A DNA stretch of 64,000 bases from Multivorans sp965232105 (GTDB lineage Bacteria; Acidobacteriota; Thermoanaerobaculia; Multivoradales; Multivoraceae), in NCBI GenBank assembly GCA_965232105.1, contig OZ246956.1:2108001-2172000 (forward strand), in the 5' to 3' direction. The notes below the pieces were generated by a model. It was not told the origin of the DNA, did no database searches, and worked only from the letters and a program-made list of their open reading frames with translations. The position numbers were made by a program, and so were the translations under genes. Each line of letters opens with the position of its first letter. The stretch's first letter is position 1. Shown here piece by piece: positions 7,509 to 16,474 of this stretch.

Positions 7509-8129
7509 ATGACGGATTCCTCTCCCGCTCCAGGCAGCGATCTCGGAACGCTTCGCAGGCTGCTGAAGACGCTGGCGATCACGCTCGTCGCCGCCGCGGT
7601 CGTGTTCGTCGTCGTCATCATGCCGGCCGAGTACGGCATCGACCCGACCCGGATCGGTGGCCTGCTCGGGCTCGACCGGCTCTACGAAGCGGCCGGCGCC
7701 GAGCCGATGGCGGAGGCGGAGGAAGGACTCTCGGCGCAGATGGCCGGCAACCGTGAACTCCGCGCCGAGACGGTCACGATCGAGATCGGCGCGAACGAAC
7801 AGATGGAGTACAAGCTGCAGATGATCGAGGGGATGACGATCGTCTACTCCTGGCAGACCGACGGCGGCGCGCTCTACTCGGACTTTCACGCCGACCCGTT
7901 CAACGACCTCGACGACGAGCCGGTCCGCTACGCCGAGGAGTTCGACGTGTCGGGCGGTCAGGGCGGTCTGACGGCCGGCTACTCCGGCAACCACGGCTGG
8001 TTCTGGCTCAACGAAAGCGACGCGCCTGTTGTGATCGAACTCGACGTGCGCGGTTTCTTCACGAACATGAGGGAGATCGGCCGGGCGCCGGCCGGTACCG
8101 AACACCTGGACTCGGAGGCCTACGAATGA
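7509..8129 (+). CDS. Membrane-anchored periplasmic protein
   Basis: 206 residues from ATG 7509; an upstream in-frame start at 7464 adds a leader that does not look natural. One N-terminal membrane segment, LAITLVAAAVVFVVVIMPAEY, anchors a periplasmic domain with the stretch EYKLQMIEGMTIVYSWQTDG and a WFWLNE motif. It resembles proteins annotated as transmembrane anchor protein, which I recall as neighbours of HupE/UreJ-family genes; such a gene is present at 1104-1796. The stop overlaps the start of the following GST gene (ATGA at 8126), so the two are probably co-translated. The biochemical role is unknown. Confidence 0.7.
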   Translation: MTDSSPAPGSDLGTLRRLLKTLAITLVAAAVVFVVVIMPAEYGIDPTRIGGLLGLDRLYEAAGAEPMAEAEEGLSAQMAGNRELRAETVTIEIGANEQMEYKLQMIEGMTIVYSWQTDGGALYSDFHADPFNDLDDEPVRYAEEFDVSGGQGGLTAGYSGNHGWFWLNESDAPVVIELDVRGFFTNMREIGRAPAGTEHLDSEAYE

Positions 8130-8743
8130 AGCTCTACTGGTGCCCGCAGACGCGGTCCAGCCGCGCCGTCTGGATGCTGGAGGAGGCGGGCGTCGACTAC
8201 GAGCTCGTGCACGTCGACATCACGAAGCCGGAGCGGACCGCGGAACACCTGGCCGCGAGCCCGATGGGCAAGGTGCCCGCGCTCGAGGACGGCGAGGTGA
8301 AGATGTGGGATTCCGCGGCGATCTGCCTCTACGTCGCGGACCGCTACGCCTCCGGCCGGCTGGCGCCGGCGCTGGACGATCCGTTGCGCGCCCGCTTCGT
8401 GCACTGGCTGATCTACTCGCCGGCGATGATCGAGCCGGCCATGTTCGAGTCCGGGCTTCGAACGGTCGTTCCCGAGGAGCACCAGGCGGAAGCGTTCAAT
8501 CCCGGCCGGCTGGGCTGGGGCAGTTTCGCGAAGACGATTCGCGTCTGGGAGGACGGGCTGGGTGATGGCCCCTGGATCCTGGGCGACGAGTTCAGCGCCG
8601 CCGACGTGATGCTCGGCAGCAGCGCCGTCTTCCTGCGCATGTTCGGGATGCTCCCCGAGTCGCCGGTGCTCGATGCCTACGGCGACCGCTGCATGGCCAG
8701 GCCGGCGTTTCAGAAGGCGCAGGCGGCGGAGGGCTCCGGCTGA
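8126..8743 (+). CDS. Glutathione S-transferase family protein
   Basis: Soluble GST-fold protein of 205 residues. The thioredoxin-like N-terminal domain has KLYWCPQTRSSRAVWMLEEA at the start, the cis-proline motif GKVPAL near residue 54 and the glutathione-contacting DSAAICLYVADRY. The all-helical C-terminal domain has the N-capping box segment FSAADVMLG. Such enzymes conjugate or isomerise electrophilic compounds with glutathione or a related thiol. It is translationally coupled (ATGA) to the membrane-anchored protein upstream. A second, different GST sits at 58637-59248. Confidence 0.9.
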   Translation: MKLYWCPQTRSSRAVWMLEEAGVDYELVHVDITKPERTAEHLAASPMGKVPALEDGEVKMWDSAAICLYVADRYASGRLAPALDDPLRARFVHWLIYSPAMIEPAMFESGLRTVVPEEHQAEAFNPGRLGWGSFAKTIRVWEDGLGDGPWILGDEFSAADVMLGSSAVFLRMFGMLPESPVLDAYGDRCMARPAFQKAQAAEGSG

Positions 8744-8774
8744 GCGACCGATTGGTGCGGCCGGCGACCGACAG

Positions 8775-9989
8775 TCACCAGCGGCTTGACTTGTCGGCGT
8801 GGACATGGTCGGGCAGCTTGTAGCTCAAGCCCCCTTCGTCGTACACGGCGATTTGCAGAAGCTGGGTGAAGTTGTTGGCGCGGAGCGCCTGGGAACCGGA
8901 CCAGCGCCGCTGGACATGTTGTCTGGCCCGGAACAGGGCGAGTGTTCCGACTTCCCATGGTCTTCGCTTCGGATAGGCGAAGGCGTCGGCGAGCCTGTTT
9001 CCGATGAGCGCTCGCGAAAGGCGGTACGCCAACCGCAGGGTCTTCTTCTGCTCGGCGGGATCGGTGATCTTTGCAACGGCCGGTACCGACTGGATCAGGG
9101 TGTTCGCCAGGCTTCGAGAATCGGTTCCAGGCGGCGGCTCGCACAGGCAGGCCACCTCGTAGACCCGTTCGGCCTCCGTGGCAGAGGAGTACAGGATGCT
9201 CTCCGGGATGCCCATGACGTATCCGGCGTAGCGCCAGACGTCGAGAACGCTCTGCCGTTCTTCCTCGGTGAAACTGGCGCCAAGAAGAGATGAGTAGTCG
9301 AGCAGCCGTTTCGAGAACACGGAGATCGCGTAACCGAGATGCGCGGCACTCACCGGGGTGCCCCAGCTCTCGCTTTCCCAGTCCGCGGAGCGAGAGAGCA
9401 GGTTCCTGATCCGCGCATGCACGAAGCGAACACGGGCGGACAGCTTCCATCCTTCGCCGTCCCTCTGCAGGCCGTTCGGGAAGAAGATGTCGATCAACTG
9501 GCGGTTGTTCTGCTGCAGGCGCCTGGTCGTGAATCTCACCCGCCCGGTAATGTTGAAGGACTTGGCGATCAACGTTGAGAAGCCCTCGACCAGCACCCCG
9601 GTCACGAACGCGACCAGCATGAGGTCGGCGTTCCTGTAGAAAGCGCGGATTCCCGGCTCCAGGGCAGTCCGGTCGAGCCACGCCGGTTCGTCCAGGTTCT
9701 CGAAGAAGTCACGGAGCGCCCGCGGCGCAGCGCGCAGAGCCTCGTCGTCTCCCTCGATTCCGATGCGAACGAAGCGGTGCAGATCCGCCGGCCGAAGGTC
9801 GGCGAGTTCCTCGAAGACCGGGTCGAGCTCGGGGTCGCCGATAGCCGTGTGCCGGATGTACCTGTCGACTTCGTGCGAATCAGACGATCGCGCGCGCCGG
9901 TAGGACGCCGTGTAGGCCGAGGGGACGGTCAGGTCGTGGTTCACCGGCCTCCTCCCGCGGTCGTCTGCACGGCCATGCCCGGAGCTCAC
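8775..9989 (-). CDS. MpaB/rubber-oxygenase-like protein (DUF2236)
   Basis: 404 residues related to the ER-bound oxygenase MpaB / latex-clearing protein (Lcp) family, haem-b oxygenases or oxidoreductases acting on isoprenoid chains. Seen: the helical core with DLMLVAFVTGVLVEGFSTLI, the RVRFVHARIRNLL segment that in Lcp-like proteins lies near the haem pocket, and GYVMGIPE in the C-terminal half. No signal peptide is apparent. The GTG start at 9989 overlaps the stop of the upstream membrane-fusion protein (GTGA), so it is the last gene of a TolC-adaptor-oxygenase operon. A nearby squalene/phytoene synthase would fit an isoprenoid link, but the substrate is an inference. Confidence 0.75.
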   Translation of the reverse strand: MSSGHGRADDRGRRPVNHDLTVPSAYTASYRRARSSDSHEVDRYIRHTAIGDPELDPVFEELADLRPADLHRFVRIGIEGDDEALRAAPRALRDFFENLDEPAWLDRTALEPGIRAFYRNADLMLVAFVTGVLVEGFSTLIAKSFNITGRVRFTTRRLQQNNRQLIDIFFPNGLQRDGEGWKLSARVRFVHARIRNLLSRSADWESESWGTPVSAAHLGYAISVFSKRLLDYSSLLGASFTEEERQSVLDVWRYAGYVMGIPESILYSSATEAERVYEVACLCEPPPGTDSRSLANTLIQSVPAVAKITDPAEQKKTLRLAYRLSRALIGNRLADAFAYPKRRPWEVGTLALFRARQHVQRRWSGSQALRANNFTQLLQIAVYDEGGLSYKLPDHVHADKSSRW

Positions 9990-11206
9990 TCCGCCCCGGT
10001 CCGAATCTCCATGCCTTCCGTCGCGATCTGGATTCCGCCGACGACGACAGCCTGACCGGGTTCGAGCGCGCCGGTGACGTAAATGTCGTCATCGTCGCGC
10101 TGCAGGACGGTGACCGGCACGATCGTCACCTTCTCCTCGCGCACTGCCCACACCTCGTTGCCGGACCTGAGCGCCGGACGTCTGATCTTGAACCAGGTGT
10201 CCGGCTCGATCCCTTCGAGTTCCACGTCGACGAACTTGCCGACCAGCAGCGGCGGGCCGCCGTCGTCGCTTTCCGGGTTGCCGTCTTCACGGCCGTCCGC
10301 TTCCGGTGTACCGCCGCGGAAGGGCCTGGGCACACGAACGATCACGTCGATCGTGCGCGTCTCCTCGTCCAGCGCGCCTTCGACCCGGTCGACGTAGCCC
10401 TCCCAGCCGTAGCGGCGTTCGCCGTAATCCGCCACCACGCGGGCCGCCGCCTGCCGGTTCCCGTCGCCGGCTCTCAGGTCCCAGAGACCCGGAATGAGCG
10501 CGGCGTTGCTGTCCGGAAGCGGCACGACGACCTCGACCGCGTCGGAGGCGTACAGACGCCCCACCCCCTGGCCTGCCGCGACGAACTGCCCCGGATCGAC
10601 CGACTCGGTCCGCACGACGCCGGCAAAGGGTGCCGTGACCTCCGTTCGCGCGAGGTTCAACTCGGCATCCGCCAGGGTCGCGCCGTCCCTCGCCAGGGAG
10701 GCTTCGGCGGCCTCGAGTTGAGGCTGCCAGAGCGCCAGGGGGCTCGCTTCGGAGGGCGTTCCACCGTCCGCCTGGCGCTTCTTGAACTGCTCGTACTGGG
10801 TGCGGGCAACGTCGGCTTCTTCCCTGACCTTAAGAAGCTCGACCCTCTGGAGCGCGACGTTGGCTCGCGATTTCTCCACCTCGCTCCGGTAGTCGACGTC
10901 GTCGATGCGGAAGAGGACCTGCCCCTGCCGCACGTGCCCGCCGCTTTGCAACGCCGAATCGACCCAGACCACCTTGCCGCTGACTTCGGCCGCGATGTCG
11001 ATTTCGGCCCGGGGGCGGACGGTTCCCGCTCCGAAGACGGGGATGGCGCCCTCTCCGGCCTCGACCGGGGTGGTGATCGCGAAGGGAACCTGCGAGGGGG
11101 GAGGTATGCGCTCCGGCTCTGGCCGCAGCGAAACCAGGAGTACGGCAAGGCCCCCGGCCCCGATCAGGATGATGGCGGCAATGAGCCAGCCGGTTCGTCG
11201 ACTCAT
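9986..11206 (-). CDS. RND-type periplasmic adaptor (membrane fusion protein)
   Basis: 406-residue HlyD/MexA-like adaptor that would bridge an inner-membrane pump and a TolC channel. An N-terminal membrane anchor (LIAAIILIGAGGLAVLLVSL) is followed by the first half of the lipoyl domain (AEIDIAAEVSGKVVWVDS), a coiled-coil hairpin around residues 110-190 and the second lipoyl half with the classic TEVTAPFAGVV. Beta-barrel and membrane-proximal domains complete it, with an unusual acidic insert (GREDGNPESDDGG) near residue 310. It lies 2 bases after the TolC-like gene and overlaps the oxygenase gene. No pump gene accompanies it here. Confidence 0.92.
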   Translation of the reverse strand: MSRRTGWLIAAIILIGAGGLAVLLVSLRPEPERIPPPSQVPFAITTPVEAGEGAIPVFGAGTVRPRAEIDIAAEVSGKVVWVDSALQSGGHVRQGQVLFRIDDVDYRSEVEKSRANVALQRVELLKVREEADVARTQYEQFKKRQADGGTPSEASPLALWQPQLEAAEASLARDGATLADAELNLARTEVTAPFAGVVRTESVDPGQFVAAGQGVGRLYASDAVEVVVPLPDSNAALIPGLWDLRAGDGNRQAAARVVADYGERRYGWEGYVDRVEGALDEETRTIDVIVRVPRPFRGGTPEADGREDGNPESDDGGPPLLVGKFVDVELEGIEPDTWFKIRRPALRSGNEVWAVREEKVTIVPVTVLQRDDDDIYVTGALEPGQAVVVGGIQIATEGMEIRTGAE

Positions 11207-11208
11207 CG

Positions 11209-12720
11209 CTACTCCGTTCGTGGTTCCAATCGGGTTTGGGCGGTCAGCAGTTCGCCCATCGATTCGTCAGGCGTCCAGGCGCCTCCCAGGGCGCGGTGGA
11301 CGGTCAGCCGGGCGAGAGCGAGATCCCGCTCCGCACCCGCCACGGCCGACTCTACGTTCAGGCGTGTGAGAAGCGCGTCCAGAAAGTCCGGGTAGCCCCC
11401 GATGCCCGCCTCGTACTTCCGGGAGCGGAGTTCCTCCGTCGCCCGCGCTTCTTCGAGGCGGGAGGCGAGCAGGGCGTGGCGCCGGCCCTGGTTCTGATGC
11501 ACGGCGAGAGCGGTCTCCACTTCGTTGACGGCCGTCACCACGGTCCGCCCGTAGGTCGCCGCGAACTCGCCGAAGCGGGCCTCGGCTAGCGCTACGTTGC
11601 TTCGTAGCCGTCCGCCGTCGAAGATCGGTGCGAGCAGGTTGGACGCAAGGTTGGTGAACCACTGGTCCACCTTGAACAGTCCGTCGATCCTGGAACCCTG
11701 GAGCCCGATGGAACCGGAGAACGAGAGAGTGGGCAGGAGTTCGGCGCGACGGGCGTCGATCTGGAAGCGGGCCGCCTCGAGCCGATGTCTGGCCGCCCGC
11801 ACGTCCGGCCGCTGCATGAGGAGGTCGGTTGGAATCCCCGCTGGAACCGGGTCGCCCGGGGCGCCGGGCGACAGGGCTTCGGGCAGGACCTCGGCCAGAT
11901 CGTCCCGGTAGCCGCCCAGGAGGACGGCGAGGCGTCCCACGGCGCTCGCCAGCCCGTTCTGGAGCTGGGGAAGGATGGCCTGGGTGTTCCTCAGATCCTG
12001 GCGGATGCGGTAGAGGTCCAGGGAGTCGGTGAGCCCGCGGTCGTAGCGGGTGGCGGCGACATCCTCGCGCTCAGTCAGGACGTCGACCATGTTGCGGTTG
12101 ATCGCCACCTGCCGGCGAAGGTCGACGATCTCGAAGTAGGCGCCGATCGTCTCCGCGAGGATCCCGATCCTGGCGGTCCGGTAGTCGGATTCAGACGCAA
12201 GGTACTCGGCGCCGGCGGCGAGTGCGGAACTCTCGGCCCGCCCCCAGAAGTCCATCTCGTAGGAGAAGTCAGCGCCCAGGGAGTAGGTCGTGATTCCCAG
12301 GCGTTCGGGCAAGGTGAATCCGGGGGCGAGTCGTTCCAGGCCGAGTTCCTGAATCTGGGCGCCAAAGCCCGCGTTGGTGGGGTTGGTCACATCGTGAATT
12401 CCGGCGCCCGCCTGAACGACCGGCAGGATCGCAGCCCTGGCGATCCGGGCCCGCTCCCTCGCCTGCTCAACGCGAGCGACCGCGGCGGCCATGTCCAGGT
12501 TGGACGACAGCACGGAGTCGACGATCCGGTCGAGAGCGGGATCGGCAAACGCCTTCCACCACTCGAGCGGCTCGTAGGCTCCTGGGGCTGGACTCTGCTC
12601 GAAGTCCGCCGGCATTTCCTCTGCCGGGTCGGGCAGTTCCGGCGGCGGCGCGAGGGAGCAACCGAGGACCAGAAGCGCCGCTGCGACTGGCGAGAGCGGG
12701 GCGATCCTCTTGGAGTTCAT
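11209..12720 (-). CDS. TolC/NodT-family outer-membrane efflux lipoprotein
   Basis: Outer-membrane channel component of tripartite efflux, 503 residues. I chose ATG 12720 because it gives a lipoprotein signal, MNSKRIAPLSPVAAALLVLG followed by the lipobox cysteine; an upstream ATG at 12789 adds an unlikely leader. Two repeated OEP halves are visible, with WWKAFADPALDRIVD at the start and PTDLLMQRPDVRAARHRLEA in the second half, a hallmark of the NodT subgroup. First gene of the three-gene minus-strand operon with the adaptor and the MpaB-like oxygenase. Confidence 0.93.
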   Translation of the reverse strand: MNSKRIAPLSPVAAALLVLGCSLAPPPELPDPAEEMPADFEQSPAPGAYEPLEWWKAFADPALDRIVDSVLSSNLDMAAAVARVEQARERARIARAAILPVVQAGAGIHDVTNPTNAGFGAQIQELGLERLAPGFTLPERLGITTYSLGADFSYEMDFWGRAESSALAAGAEYLASESDYRTARIGILAETIGAYFEIVDLRRQVAINRNMVDVLTEREDVAATRYDRGLTDSLDLYRIRQDLRNTQAILPQLQNGLASAVGRLAVLLGGYRDDLAEVLPEALSPGAPGDPVPAGIPTDLLMQRPDVRAARHRLEAARFQIDARRAELLPTLSFSGSIGLQGSRIDGLFKVDQWFTNLASNLLAPIFDGGRLRSNVALAEARFGEFAATYGRTVVTAVNEVETALAVHQNQGRRHALLASRLEEARATEELRSRKYEAGIGGYPDFLDALLTRLNVESAVAGAERDLALARLTVHRALGGAWTPDESMGELLTAQTRLEPRTE

Positions 12721-12824
12721 GGGACGCTGGGGGGTAGCTCCGCTGTCAGGAACAGAGGGTGACGATAGCACGGGGCGGTGATCGGACACCTCGTCGAACC
12801 CGCCGTTAGACTCGCTTGTCCAGC

Positions 12825-13736
12825 ATGGCCGACCTCCAAGACTTACTGGTCAAAACGAGCAGAACGTTCGCCCTTTCGATCCCCCAACTCGAGGGCGGGA
12901 CTCGTCAACAGGTGACGCTCGGCTATCTCCTCCTTCGGATCGCCGATACGTTGGAGGACGCGGCGGTCTGGAGCGGGGAGCAGCGGGTGGAGGCTCTGTT
13001 CCGCTTCGCGGATCTGCTGAACGACTCGGACGAGGCGGCGGACGGCGCGGCGGATGCCGCGGTCGAGTCCTGGCTCGATGAGCCTCCTTCCCGTCACGAG
13101 GGTTACCTGGAGCTGCTCGAGGCGACAGGCGAGGTCCTCTCGGCCTACGAAGCTCTCGATCCGGCGCCGCGGTCGGTGATCGGCCGTCACGTGCGCCGGA
13201 CCACGATCGGCATGGCGTACATCGTGAAGCGTTCGGACCGGGACGGCCGGCTCCGGCTTGCCGGGATCCGCGAACTCCGCGACTACTGCTACGTCGTCGC
13301 CGGCATCGTCGGCGAGATGTTGACCGAGCTGTTCCTGCTCGGCGAGGCGCTGGAGCCGGTCGCTGAGGCGCTCCGCCGCCGCGCCGCGATTTTCGGCGAG
13401 GCGCTTCAGCTCGTGAACATCCTGAAGGACTCGGCTGCGGACGCGGACGAGGGCAGGACCTTCATCCCGAACGGCCGCGAAAGGACGTTGGCCTTCGAAC
13501 TCGCTCGCGCGGATCTCCTGGTTGCCGCGGAGTATGTGGACCTTCTGCAGAGTGCGGGCGCGCCTCGCGGCTACCTCGGCTTCACCGGCTTGCCGGTGCG
13601 CCTTGCCTGGGCGACGCTGGACCGAGTGGAGGATCAGGGCCCCGGCTCGAAGCTGACCCGACCCGAAGTGGCAACACTGGTCGCGTCCATGCACGCCGAT
13701 CTGGATGCGGGCCGGTCAGCGGCCGGTACGGTCTAG
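12825..13736 (+). CDS. Squalene/phytoene synthase family protein
   Basis: Head-to-head prenyl transferase of 303 residues that would condense two C15 or C20 prenyl diphosphates. Both aspartate-rich motifs are present: DTLED (41-45, in LRIADTLEDA) and DSAAD (202-206, in LVNILKDSAADADEG). These bind Mg-diphosphate. The first motif looks more like squalene synthases, and there is no desaturase next door as in carotenoid clusters, so a squalene/hopanoid role is slightly favoured. The ATG at 12825 is chosen; a TTG at 12816 is in frame. The stop at 13734-13736 shares a base with a possible GTG start of the kynureninase frame that follows. Confidence 0.88.
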   Translation: MADLQDLLVKTSRTFALSIPQLEGGTRQQVTLGYLLLRIADTLEDAAVWSGEQRVEALFRFADLLNDSDEAADGAADAAVESWLDEPPSRHEGYLELLEATGEVLSAYEALDPAPRSVIGRHVRRTTIGMAYIVKRSDRDGRLRLAGIRELRDYCYVVAGIVGEMLTELFLLGEALEPVAEALRRRAAIFGEALQLVNILKDSAADADEGRTFIPNGRERTLAFELARADLLVAAEYVDLLQSAGAPRGYLGFTGLPVRLAWATLDRVEDQGPGSKLTRPEVATLVASMHADLDAGRSAAGTV

Positions 13737-13801
13737 TGCCGCCTGCGACTGCGGTTGGACGGGATTCCTCCCGGTCGCTCGGCCGGAGCGATCCGGTGGA
13801 G

Positions 13802-15013
13802 ATGGACCGCCGCGATCCCCTGGCACGCTTTCGCGATCTGTTCGATCTTCCGGAGGGGTTGATCTATCTCGGCGGGCACTCCCTTGGGCCCCCTCCACGT
13901 ACGATGCGGGCCCGCGCCGAGCGGCTGATCGGCCGGGAGTGGGGCAAGGACCTGGTCGCCTCCTGGAACCGGCATGACTGGCTCGAACTGCCCCAAGGGA
14001 TCGGGGCCCGACTGGCGCCCCTGCTCGGCGCGAGGGAGGACGAGGCGATCGCGGCCGACTCCGTTTCGCTCAATCTGTTCAAGCTGCTCGGGGCGCTCCT
14101 GCGCAGGGCGGAGGGTCGAAGCGTGGTGCTTGCCGACGAGGGGAACTTCCCGACCGACCTCTACATGGCGCAGGGGCTTGTACGACTCTTCGAAGAATCG
14201 GGCGCGACGCTGCGGCTGACCTCGCCCGGGGACGTCGTGGCGGCCCTCGGACCCGATGTCGCGGTGGCAACCGTCTCCCATGTGGACTTCCGTACCGGGA
14301 GGAGGCTCGACATGCGTGCGTTGACCGCCGCCGCGCGCGCCGAAGGTGTTCCCCTGGTCTGGGATCTGAGCCATAGCGCCGGCGCCGTCGACCTGCGGCT
14401 CAACGAGGACGGCGTCGAGTTCGCGGTCGGCTGCGGCTACAAGTACCTGAACGGCGGTCCGGGCGCTCCCGGCTTTCTCCATGTAGCGCGCGAGTGCCAG
14501 GACGCTCTCGATTCGCCGCTCTGGGGCTGGATGGGGCATGCCAGTCCGTTCGAGTTCGACACGCGCTACCGGCCCGCGCCGGGGATGCGCCGGTTTCTTG
14601 CCGGAACGCCTCCGATTCTCTCGATGATCGCCCTGGAGGAGGGCCTGCGGGCGTTCGAGGGCGCGGGGATGGCCGAGCTGCGAGGCAAGAGTGAAGCGCT
14701 GGGCGACCTGTTCCTCCGGCTCGTCGGAGAGCGGCTCGCGGAGTTCGGCGTCATCCCGGCGAGTCCCGCGGAAGCGCGGGAACGGGGGAGTCAGGTGTCG
14801 CTGCGCCACCCGGAAGGCTACGCACTGGTCCAGGCGTTGATCGCTCGCGGCGTGATCGGCGACTTCCGTGGTCCCGACCTGATGCGGTTCGGCCTGGCGC
14901 CGCTGTACGTCAGATACGTGGACGTATGGAATGCGGTCGAAGCGCTTCGCCTGATCCTGGTGAACGGCGAGCACCGTGAAGACCGTTTCCGGGCGCGGAA
15001 ACGAGTTCCCTGA
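13802..15013 (+). CDS. kynU: Kynureninase
   Basis: PLP-dependent hydrolase (fold type I, aminotransferase class V) that cleaves kynurenine or 3-hydroxykynurenine to anthranilate-type products and alanine in tryptophan breakdown. From ATG 13802 the protein has 403 residues. Key features: DPLARFRDLFDLPEGLIYLG at the start, the PLP-contacting WDLSHSAGA (D188, H191) and the Schiff-base lysine K214 in GCGYKYLNGGPGAPGF. An upstream in-frame GTG at 13736 would add 22 residues and overlap the prenyl synthase stop. No other kynurenine-pathway gene (tryptophan dioxygenase, formamidase) is nearby, so pairing with a squalene/phytoene synthase is odd. Confidence 0.9.
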   Translation: MDRRDPLARFRDLFDLPEGLIYLGGHSLGPPPRTMRARAERLIGREWGKDLVASWNRHDWLELPQGIGARLAPLLGAREDEAIAADSVSLNLFKLLGALLRRAEGRSVVLADEGNFPTDLYMAQGLVRLFEESGATLRLTSPGDVVAALGPDVAVATVSHVDFRTGRRLDMRALTAAARAEGVPLVWDLSHSAGAVDLRLNEDGVEFAVGCGYKYLNGGPGAPGFLHVARECQDALDSPLWGWMGHASPFEFDTRYRPAPGMRRFLAGTPPILSMIALEEGLRAFEGAGMAELRGKSEALGDLFLRLVGERLAEFGVIPASPAEARERGSQVSLRHPEGYALVQALIARGVIGDFRGPDLMRFGLAPLYVRYVDVWNAVEALRLILVNGEHREDRFRARKRVP

Positions 15014-15043
15014 TTCACCGGGAGCGCGTGCCGCGCTCGTCGC

Positions 15044-16288
15044 TCACCGGTCGGGAGCGTCAGCCGGGTCTGCCGGTTTGCCGGTGCCGGCGCTGTCCGC
15101 CGCGACATAGTCGACGAGGCCGTTCAGCATCTCGTCGGTGGTTTCCAGGCCCCACTTGACGTCGACGGTGGGGTCGGGGTTGCCGGGGTTGTCGGCCGAG
15201 TTGTCGAAGGAGGCCTTCACATGGATTCGCGTTCCGGCCGGCAGCCGGATCGGCTCGGACAACTGGTAGGTCGTCTGCCAGTTGAAGTCATAGCGGCTGA
15301 CCCTGAGCAGGTCCCTGGTGCTGCCGTCAGGAAGCTCCGCGCTGAAGAACATGGACTTGCCGCGATAGTGCATGTGCGGCGTGAACGCGCGAATCAGGAC
15401 GTCTTCCTCGAAGACGCGGCTCGCCTCCGCTTCGTAGTTCGGGTCGCCCGCCGGGATGTTGATCCCGGCGTTCCAGATCGGCAGCGTGACCAGTTCCCTC
15501 TCGACTTCCTCGGGTTCGGCGAACCAGAGTCCGATGCGGGTGCTGTCGGTCGCCGCCTCGCCGCTCGGGTGGTAGTGGAAGTCGCCGATCATCTTGCGGC
15601 CCTTCGGCAGCAGGCGAGCGGACCCCGCCGGGAAGTGGTAGGGCTTGGCGCCGGCGGTCCAGGCCGCCATCCAGCTTTCCTGGAAGGTCGCGCCTTCGGC
15701 GGCTCGCCAGAGAATGAAGTGATGGAGCACCTTGCGGTCTCCCGGCTGAACCTCGACCTTGCTGATCCAGCGATCCCCGTCGAATCCGGTCGTGATCGGC
15801 ACGTCGCGAAACTCGTCCGATCCCTCCGCCGCCACCTCGTGGGGATCGAACTCGAACACCCAGTCCGGTTCTCCGAATGCCCACTCGCCCTCGGGCTCCG
15901 GCTGCTCAACGACCGGTTCGTCGCCTTCGCCGCGAGGCGCGCCGTTGGCCGCCCAGCGGATGATCGCCGCGATCTCGTCGTCGTTCAGGCTGATGTCGTT
16001 CGACCACGGCCCGTAACCCGGGTCGGCGTCCCACGGCGGCATGTCCCGGTTCTCGACCGCGCGGGCAATGGACCGGGCCCACGGCCGCACCTCGCGGTAG
16101 GTCCGCAGCGACATCGGTCCGATCTCGTCGGGCTGGTGGCAGGAGACGCAGTTCGCGTGGAGGATCGGCGCCACGTCGTCGACGAAGGTGGGCTGATCGA
16201 GATTGGGGCCGGCTGCGACGGCCGGCGCCAGGAGGAGGATGGTGGCCGTGGCGGCCGCGAGGGAAGTCAGGTGGGTGGCTTGGCCCAT
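15044..16288 (-). CDS. Cytochrome c / copper type II monooxygenase-like fusion
   Basis: Secreted 414-residue protein with signal peptide (LTSLAAATATILLLAPAVAA). An N-terminal c-type haem domain carries CVSCH (about residues 47-51) and a later MPPW methionine. The C-terminal region resembles peptidylglycine-hydroxylating/dopamine-hydroxylase copper domains: KVLHHF, DFHYH and the HxH motif TPHMHYRGKS, with a methionine in TTDEML. These would form two copper sites plus a haem electron entry. It is a paralogue of the divergent gene at 16475, with the same order of motifs. Known: copper type II ascorbate-dependent monooxygenases hydroxylate C-H bonds. The actual substrate here is unknown. The C-terminal tail is short and acidic. 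Confidence 0.85.
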   Translation of the reverse strand: MGQATHLTSLAAATATILLLAPAVAAGPNLDQPTFVDDVAPILHANCVSCHQPDEIGPMSLRTYREVRPWARSIARAVENRDMPPWDADPGYGPWSNDISLNDDEIAAIIRWAANGAPRGEGDEPVVEQPEPEGEWAFGEPDWVFEFDPHEVAAEGSDEFRDVPITTGFDGDRWISKVEVQPGDRKVLHHFILWRAAEGATFQESWMAAWTAGAKPYHFPAGSARLLPKGRKMIGDFHYHPSGEAATDSTRIGLWFAEPEEVERELVTLPIWNAGINIPAGDPNYEAEASRVFEEDVLIRAFTPHMHYRGKSMFFSAELPDGSTRDLLRVSRYDFNWQTTYQLSEPIRLPAGTRIHVKASFDNSADNPGNPDPTVDVKWGLETTDEMLNGLVDYVAADSAGTGKPADPADAPDR

Positions 16289-16320
16289 CAGCGCTCTCCG
16301 AGGACGTTCGGAAGGGTCGG

Positions 16321-16374
16321 GTTCAGGCAGGTCAGGCAGGTCAGGCGGGTCAGGCGGGTCAGGCGGGTCAGGCG
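16321..16374. repeat. 9-bp tandem repeat between divergent genes
   Basis: Six consecutive 9-mers of the form GGTCAGGCG (the first two diverge slightly) fill 16321-16374 between the two divergent cytochrome/copper-oxygenase genes. The array lies upstream of both genes. It could affect promoter spacing or be a binding-site array. It is too short and lacks spacers, so it is not a CRISPR. Confidence 0.92.
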
Positions 16375-16474
16375 ATTCTACTCCTCCAGGGACTCCTGGC
16401 AGGGCTGACTACCAGGTATGTGGTACGGTGTTGCAGCTAGCGCTCAAAGAACCCCACTCGAGGAGACCCGACCC

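Noticed and set aside
16321..16374. CRISPR array
   Set aside because: The units are contiguous 9-mers without spacers and there are no cas genes.
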